DNA from: Treponema sp.
GTDB lineage: Bacteria > Spirochaetota > Spirochaetia > Treponematales > Treponemataceae
Direction: 5' to 3'
DNA length: 64,000 bases
NCBI GenBank assembly: GCA_016286535.1
Contig: JAEESZ010000001.1
Location: forward strand, 62,001 to 126,000
Shown piece by piece: positions 60,486 through 64,000 of the stretch. The stretch's first letter is position 1; each line of letters starts with the position of its first letter. The position numbers and the translations under genes are program-made. Below the pieces are notes generated by a model that worked only from the letters and a program-made list of their open reading frames with translations, was not told where the DNA came from and did no database searches.

Positions 60486-61265
60486 TTATTTTCCAATTAC
60501 AGAAATATCAGAACCGAACCATTTTAAAGAAATCTGTGCAACTGTACCGTCAGCAGACATTTCTTCAAGAGTCTTCTGTACATCATCGCGGAGTTTTGCA
60601 CCTTTTTCATCTTTTCTAAAGCCGATTCCGTAAGCTTCTTTAGCAAGAGCTTCGTTTACAACTTTAAGGTTCTTTTTACCAGTTGCAATAGTATAGTTTG
60701 CAACAACAGAATCCATTACAACAGCATCAACACCACCAACTTCAAGGTCTGTTAATGCAGTAAGATTTTCTTCATAGAATACAAGTTTACCTAAAGAAGC
60801 TGCAAAATCTGCATTGTCATTAATTGCATCTTCTGCGCTTGAACCAGACTGGCAGCCAACAATTTTTCCTGCTGCATCTTTTAAACTTTCAATTCCACTG
60901 TCAGCACGTACAACAAGTACCTGATCATTATTTAAGTATGGCTTTGTAAAAGACATAGCATTAAGACGTTCTTCTGTAATAGTAAATCCGTTCCAGATAC
61001 AGTCAATACTACCAGAAGAAAGTTCCATTTCTTTAGCTTCCCAGTTGATTGGTTTAGCAACAAATTCCAGATTAAGACGTTTTGCAACTTCTTTTGCAAG
61101 GTCAATATCATAACCTGTAATTTCACCATCAGCTTCGGTATAACCCATTGGTGGGAAAGATGCATCTAATCCAAGAACAAATTTTCCTTCATTAGAAGCC
61201 TTTTTACAGCCAGCAAAACTTAAAACTGTAAGGAGTGCTGCAATACTTAATAATGTTTTTTTCAT
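60486..61265 (-). CDS. Polar amino-acid ABC transporter binding lipoprotein
   Basis: Signal with lipobox (LTVLSFAGCKKAS), then a family 3 binding fold: FVLGLDASFPPMGYTEADG, ITGYDIDLAKEVAKRLNLE, IDCIWNGFTITEERLNAMSFTKPYL and VGGVDAVVMDSVV. The F(P/T)P(M/F)xY and GFxIT patterns are typical of polar amino-acid binders. Ligand specificity cannot be read; argH directly upstream hints at arginine-related metabolism, but that is inference. GAGG precedes the ATG. The 17-bp gap to argH suggests co-transcription. Confidence 0.94.
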   Translation of the reverse strand: MKKTLLSIAALLTVLSFAGCKKASNEGKFVLGLDASFPPMGYTEADGEITGYDIDLAKEVAKRLNLEFVAKPINWEAKEMELSSGSIDCIWNGFTITEERLNAMSFTKPYLNNDQVLVVRADSGIESLKDAAGKIVGCQSGSSAEDAINDNADFAASLGKLVFYEENLTALTDLEVGGVDAVVMDSVVANYTIATGKKNLKVVNEALAKEAYGIGFRKDEKGAKLRDDVQKTLEEMSADGTVAQISLKWFGSDISVIGK

Positions 61266-61282
61266 TTTTTACCTCGAAACAT

Positions 61283-62701
61283 TTATTTAGAATTATTTTT
61301 TATAAAATCTGATAATTCACTTATTTGTTTTTCAACCTGCTGAACTGAAGGACCACCGGTTGTATTTCTCTGTTCAACACAGGCTTTTACGCTGATAAAA
61401 TCATAAATATCCTGATCAATTAAAGGAGAACATTCCTTCCAATCTTCTATCTTCAATTCTTCAAGTTCACAATTTCTTTCAATTGCAATTCTGACAGCCC
61501 TGGCACTAACACCGTGAGCGGTTCTAAAAGGCAGCCCCTTTCTTACAAGGTAGTCAGCAACATCGGTCGCATTAAGATAACCGCCCTTACAGCCCTGGCT
61601 CATTTTTTCTGTATTCCATTTTGCAGTAGAAATCATATATGTAAATACTTTTACGCATGATAAAACTGTATCGTATGCTTGGAACAAAGGTTCCTTATCT
61701 TCCTGCATATCTCTGTCGTAAGAAAGAGGAAGAGCCTTCATCATTGTAAAGAGGGCAAATTGATTTCCATACACTTTTCCGGTTCTACCGCGAATTAATT
61801 CTGCAAAGTCAGGATTTTTTTTCTGTGGCATGATTGATGAACCTGTTGACCATTTTTCGCTAAGGTCCACAAAACCGAATTCTGTTGTTGCCCAGTATAC
61901 AATTTCTTCACAAAAACGGCTTAAGTGCATTTGAAGAATACTAAAATCAGAAGAGAACTCAAGACAATAGTCTCTGTCTGAAACTGTGTCCAAAGAGTTT
62001 AAAGTTACACAGTCAAAGCCGAGCAGTTTTGCTTCGTATTCCCTGTCTAATGGTAAGGTGGAACCTGCAAGAGCACAGGCACCTATAGGTGAAATATTTA
62101 TTCTTTTTAAGCTGTCTTCCAGTCTTTCGAAGTCTCTTTTAAGCATCCAGGCCCAGGCCAGAAGATGATGAGCCAGAGTTACAGGCTGGGCATGCTGCAT
62201 ATGAGTAAAGCCAGGAATAAAAGACAATTTATGTTCTTTTGCAATATCAACAAGAGCCTGAATGAGTTTTAAAATATTATCCTGTAATAAAGGAATTGCA
62301 TGACGTAAGTAAAGTCTTTCATCTAAAGCAATCTGATCATTTCGGCTTCGGCCGGTATGAACTTTTTTACCTGCTTCGCCAATTCTATCTGTAAGGGTTG
62401 CTTCAATAAAAGAATGAATATCTTCTGCAGAATAATCTATTTTTAAGTTTCCGCTTTCAAGGTCTTTTTTTATACTTTTTAAGCCTTCTACAATTTCTTG
62501 GGCTTCTTTATCTGAAATGATTTTTGAATGGGCAAGCATTGTGGCGTGGGCAATACTTCCTTCAATATCATCAAAAGCCATTCTTTCGTCTACAAAAATA
62601 GAAGTTTCAAATGCAACTGCTTCTGCATCCGGACCTTCCTTAAATCTTCCATGCCATAAAGCAGCATGGTTATCCTGTGTAATTGTTCCGTGTTGACTCA
62701 T
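61283..62701 (-). CDS. argH: Argininosuccinate lyase
   Basis: Cleaves argininosuccinate to arginine and fumarate. Motifs: ALWHGRFKEGPD, HTGRSRNDQIALD, FTHMQHAQPVTLAHHLLAW, and the signature loop GSSIMPQKKNPDFAELIRG with the catalytic Ser. Length (472 aa) is normal. There is no Shine-Dalgarno; a consensus promoter ends nine bases before the ATG, so the mRNA should be leaderless. No argG is in the window. It leads into the amino-acid ABC transporter. Confidence 0.96.
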   Translation of the reverse strand: MSQHGTITQDNHAALWHGRFKEGPDAEAVAFETSIFVDERMAFDDIEGSIAHATMLAHSKIISDKEAQEIVEGLKSIKKDLESGNLKIDYSAEDIHSFIEATLTDRIGEAGKKVHTGRSRNDQIALDERLYLRHAIPLLQDNILKLIQALVDIAKEHKLSFIPGFTHMQHAQPVTLAHHLLAWAWMLKRDFERLEDSLKRINISPIGACALAGSTLPLDREYEAKLLGFDCVTLNSLDTVSDRDYCLEFSSDFSILQMHLSRFCEEIVYWATTEFGFVDLSEKWSTGSSIMPQKKNPDFAELIRGRTGKVYGNQFALFTMMKALPLSYDRDMQEDKEPLFQAYDTVLSCVKVFTYMISTAKWNTEKMSQGCKGGYLNATDVADYLVRKGLPFRTAHGVSARAVRIAIERNCELEELKIEDWKECSPLIDQDIYDFISVKACVEQRNTTGGPSVQQVEKQISELSDFIKNNSK

Positions 62702-62710
62702 ATATTTAAA

Positions 62711-62739
62711 ATTATATTAAATTTTGCAATATGTGTAAA
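62711..62739 (-). promoter_or_regulatory. argH promoter, predicted leaderless start
   Basis: Minus strand TTTACA (62734-62739), 17-bp spacer, TATAAT (62711-62716), then nine bases to the ATG. Transcription would begin one to three bases before or at the start codon. The match is near consensus. Confidence 0.7.
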
Positions 62740-62753
62740 TTAGATAAAAAAAA

Positions 62754-62800
62754 CAAAAAAAAAGACTGCACTCCGGAATCATCTTCCTGAAGTACAGTCC
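62754..62800 (-). terminator. Intrinsic terminator after the sugar-type binding-protein gene
   Basis: Minus strand GGACTGTACTTCAGGAA...TTCCGGAGTGCAGTC with one bulge (and G-U pairs), followed by nine or more T. A strong terminator about 27 bp past the stop codon; it ends the upstream transcript before argH's promoter. Confidence 0.92.
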
Positions 62801-62827
62801 TTTATTAAAAGTTATGATTTATATAAC

Positions 62828-64000
62828 TTAGCGGTTACATTCATCAACAAGAGCCTGCCACTGGTTTTTAGCACCTTCCCAAGCTTCTGCTGGTGTCATA
62901 TATCCACCTGTAATACCCCAAATCATATCTCCCTGGCTTAAACCAGAAATAAGTGTATCGAAACGTGGGTTAGCTGTTTTAGCCATTAATTCAAGTGTTT
63001 CATCTACAGCACGTGAATCACGGAATCCAGCGTAGTAACCTTCTTTCCAAGAATCTGGTTCATCATATCCTGGAACATCTTCGAGCCAGAGGTCAACTGC
63101 TTTAGCAATTTTTTCTGCACGTTTGTCATCATAGCAAGATGGGATTACACACATGTTTGTATCGTGAATAGTCTTGTATACACCGTCTCCATGAGGTCCC
63201 AGTGGGAAACATACGAATCCCCAGTCGTCTGCCATCTGAGCAAAACGTCCACCTGGCTGTGCATTGTATTCCTGGTCAGCTAAGAATGCTGTTTCACCAT
63301 TAATGAATGCTGTGTAGAAGTAATCCCAGTTAGCACCTTCTGCCTGTGGTAACTGATAGTTCTGCCACATTTTCTGGATCCAGTTCCATGCTTCCATAGA
63401 GTTTTCTGAACCTGCATCGAGATAATATTTTCCGCTTGAATCACGTTTTACAATTCCGCCACCGTTTGAATCGAGTGCTGAATATGTAAATTCTGTGTTG
63501 AATGAAGACATAGCATACTGATCGATTACACCATCGTTATCTGTATCGCGTGTCATTTTCTTACACATTTCTTCGAAAACAGCCCATGTCCATTTTCCAG
63601 ATTTCTGAAGATCATATGGAAGATCTGGATCATATCCGTTTTCTTCAAGAATTCTCTTGTTAAAGAACATACCGTTCTTTGGTTCTGGTTTTCCCCAGTT
63701 GAATGCATAGAATGAGTCGCCTTTAGCGAGTTTCATTACAGCACCCTGATCATATTTTGCAGCGTTATGGTAATCTACAGATTTGATTTTTGACAAATCG
63801 TAGAATAAGTTAGCTTTTACACCTGTAACAGCTGAACGTCCATCAATAATAAATACGTAGTTTTCTTCACCGCCAGTGATACAGAAGTTTGTTACAAACT
63901 GTGGGTTTGAACCCCATCCAGAAACTGCTTTCTGAACAACGTTTACATTGTAAACATCATTTGTAAACTGTCTCCATGTAGCCAAATCTTCCTGCTGTTT
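62828..64000 (-). CDS. Extracellular solute-binding protein, sugar-type (family 1), N-terminus outside window
   Basis: The frame is open to the right edge (KQQEDLATWRQF before the track's TTG), so the signal peptide and the start lie outside. The visible 385-plus residues fit carbohydrate ABC binding proteins: NWGKPEPKNGMFFNKRILEENGYD, WTWAVFEEMCKKMT, MSSFNTEFTYSALDSNGGGIV and FINGETAFLADQEY. DTDNDGVIDQYAM could be a calcium-binding loop, as in dockerin-like or EF-hand-like motifs. A typical C-terminus, WEGAKNQWQALVDECNR, follows. Substrate is unknown; transporter partners are presumably off the window. Confidence 0.88.
   Translation of the reverse strand, partial: KQQEDLATWRQFTNDVYNVNVVQKAVSGWGSNPQFVTNFCITGGEENYVFIIDGRSAVTGVKANLFYDLSKIKSVDYHNAAKYDQGAVMKLAKGDSFYAFNWGKPEPKNGMFFNKRILEENGYDPDLPYDLQKSGKWTWAVFEEMCKKMTRDTDNDGVIDQYAMSSFNTEFTYSALDSNGGGIVKRDSSGKYYLDAGSENSMEAWNWIQKMWQNYQLPQAEGANWDYFYTAFINGETAFLADQEYNAQPGGRFAQMADDWGFVCFPLGPHGDGVYKTIHDTNMCVIPSCYDDKRAEKIAKAVDLWLEDVPGYDEPDSWKEGYYAGFRDSRAVDETLELMAKTANPRFDTLISGLSQGDMIWGITGGYMTPAEAWEGAKNQWQALVDECNR

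Noticed and set aside
1-64000. Prophage, insertion sequence, toxin-antitoxin or restriction locus
   Set aside because: No integrase, transposase, phage structural, methyltransferase-restriction or toxin-antitoxin gene was recognised; gene order is that of a core chromosome.

Overview
The window reads as chromosomal core DNA from an AT-rich spirochaete, most likely a host-associated Treponema. Pointers are the uvrA/LptD-like pair, the rpsP-KH-rimM-trmD-rplS-FliK-like-FlhX-yraN order, a Pur-domain protein, many secreted TPR/HEAT/PEGA-type proteins with treponeme-like signal peptides, and ribF-rpsO close to pnp. I saw no phage, integrase, insertion sequence, CRISPR array, rRNA or tRNA. Species assignment is inference.

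Layout. 0-5.8 kb: tail of an unknown protein, a Pur-domain nucleic-acid-binding protein, then (minus) rnhB, a beta-helix-like secreted protein, a phosphoribosyltransferase and an ABC permease/binding-protein pair with no ATPase beside it. 5.8-18 kb (minus): clpC, a degenerate mcsB, a half-size mcsA, a LolC-LolD-LolE-type set, a lipoprotein, ftsY, a PEGA-like protein and prfB. The track ORF for prfB lacks its true start: the gene carries a classic CTT-TGA-C programmed +1 frameshift. 18-31.6 kb: envelope TPR proteins, a CBS/CorC protein, ybeY, a PgpH-type HD phosphodiesterase, phoH, an LptD-like barrel, uvrA and a STAS-zinc-ribbon protein. 31.6-38.5 kb: guaB (minus) and purA (plus) diverge from a 316-bp region with a 21-bp perfect palindrome and a possible structured leader; purA is followed by a CapA-like lipoprotein and a DEAH helicase.

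38.5-50.2 kb (minus): a HEAT-repeat protein, tgt, the LptF/LptG permease pair, dut, a DUF4349 lipoprotein, pnp, two paralogous outer-membrane proteins and rpsO. The two barrel genes have their own promoter and terminator and sit between rpsO and pnp. 50.3-56.5 kb: a RibF whose riboflavin-kinase half looks vestigial, ilvE (plus), two tandem hairpin elements that differ by compensatory changes, efp with Arg32, earP directly upstream of efp, a zinc-ribbon protein, and a small flagellar/competence-like set (FlgM-like, YraN, FlhX, FliK-like). 56.5-64 kb: the ribosomal/tRNA-modification operon, an amino-acid ABC transporter behind argH, and the end of a sugar-type ABC binding protein.

Themes. Envelope biogenesis is strongly represented (Lol, Lpt-type, FtsY, lipoproteins, barrels). 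Translation is another (RF2, EF-P with its rhamnosyltransferase, L19, S15, S16, TrmD, RimM, Tgt, YbeY). IMP branch-point enzymes guaB and purA share one control region. No wholly unknown multi-gene system was evident. The most unusual items are the catalytically degraded McsB kept in a clpC operon, the EarP/EF-P-Arg32 pair in a spirochaete, the covarying tandem hairpins after ilvE, and several genes whose consensus promoters lie so close to the start codon that they predict leaderless mRNAs.
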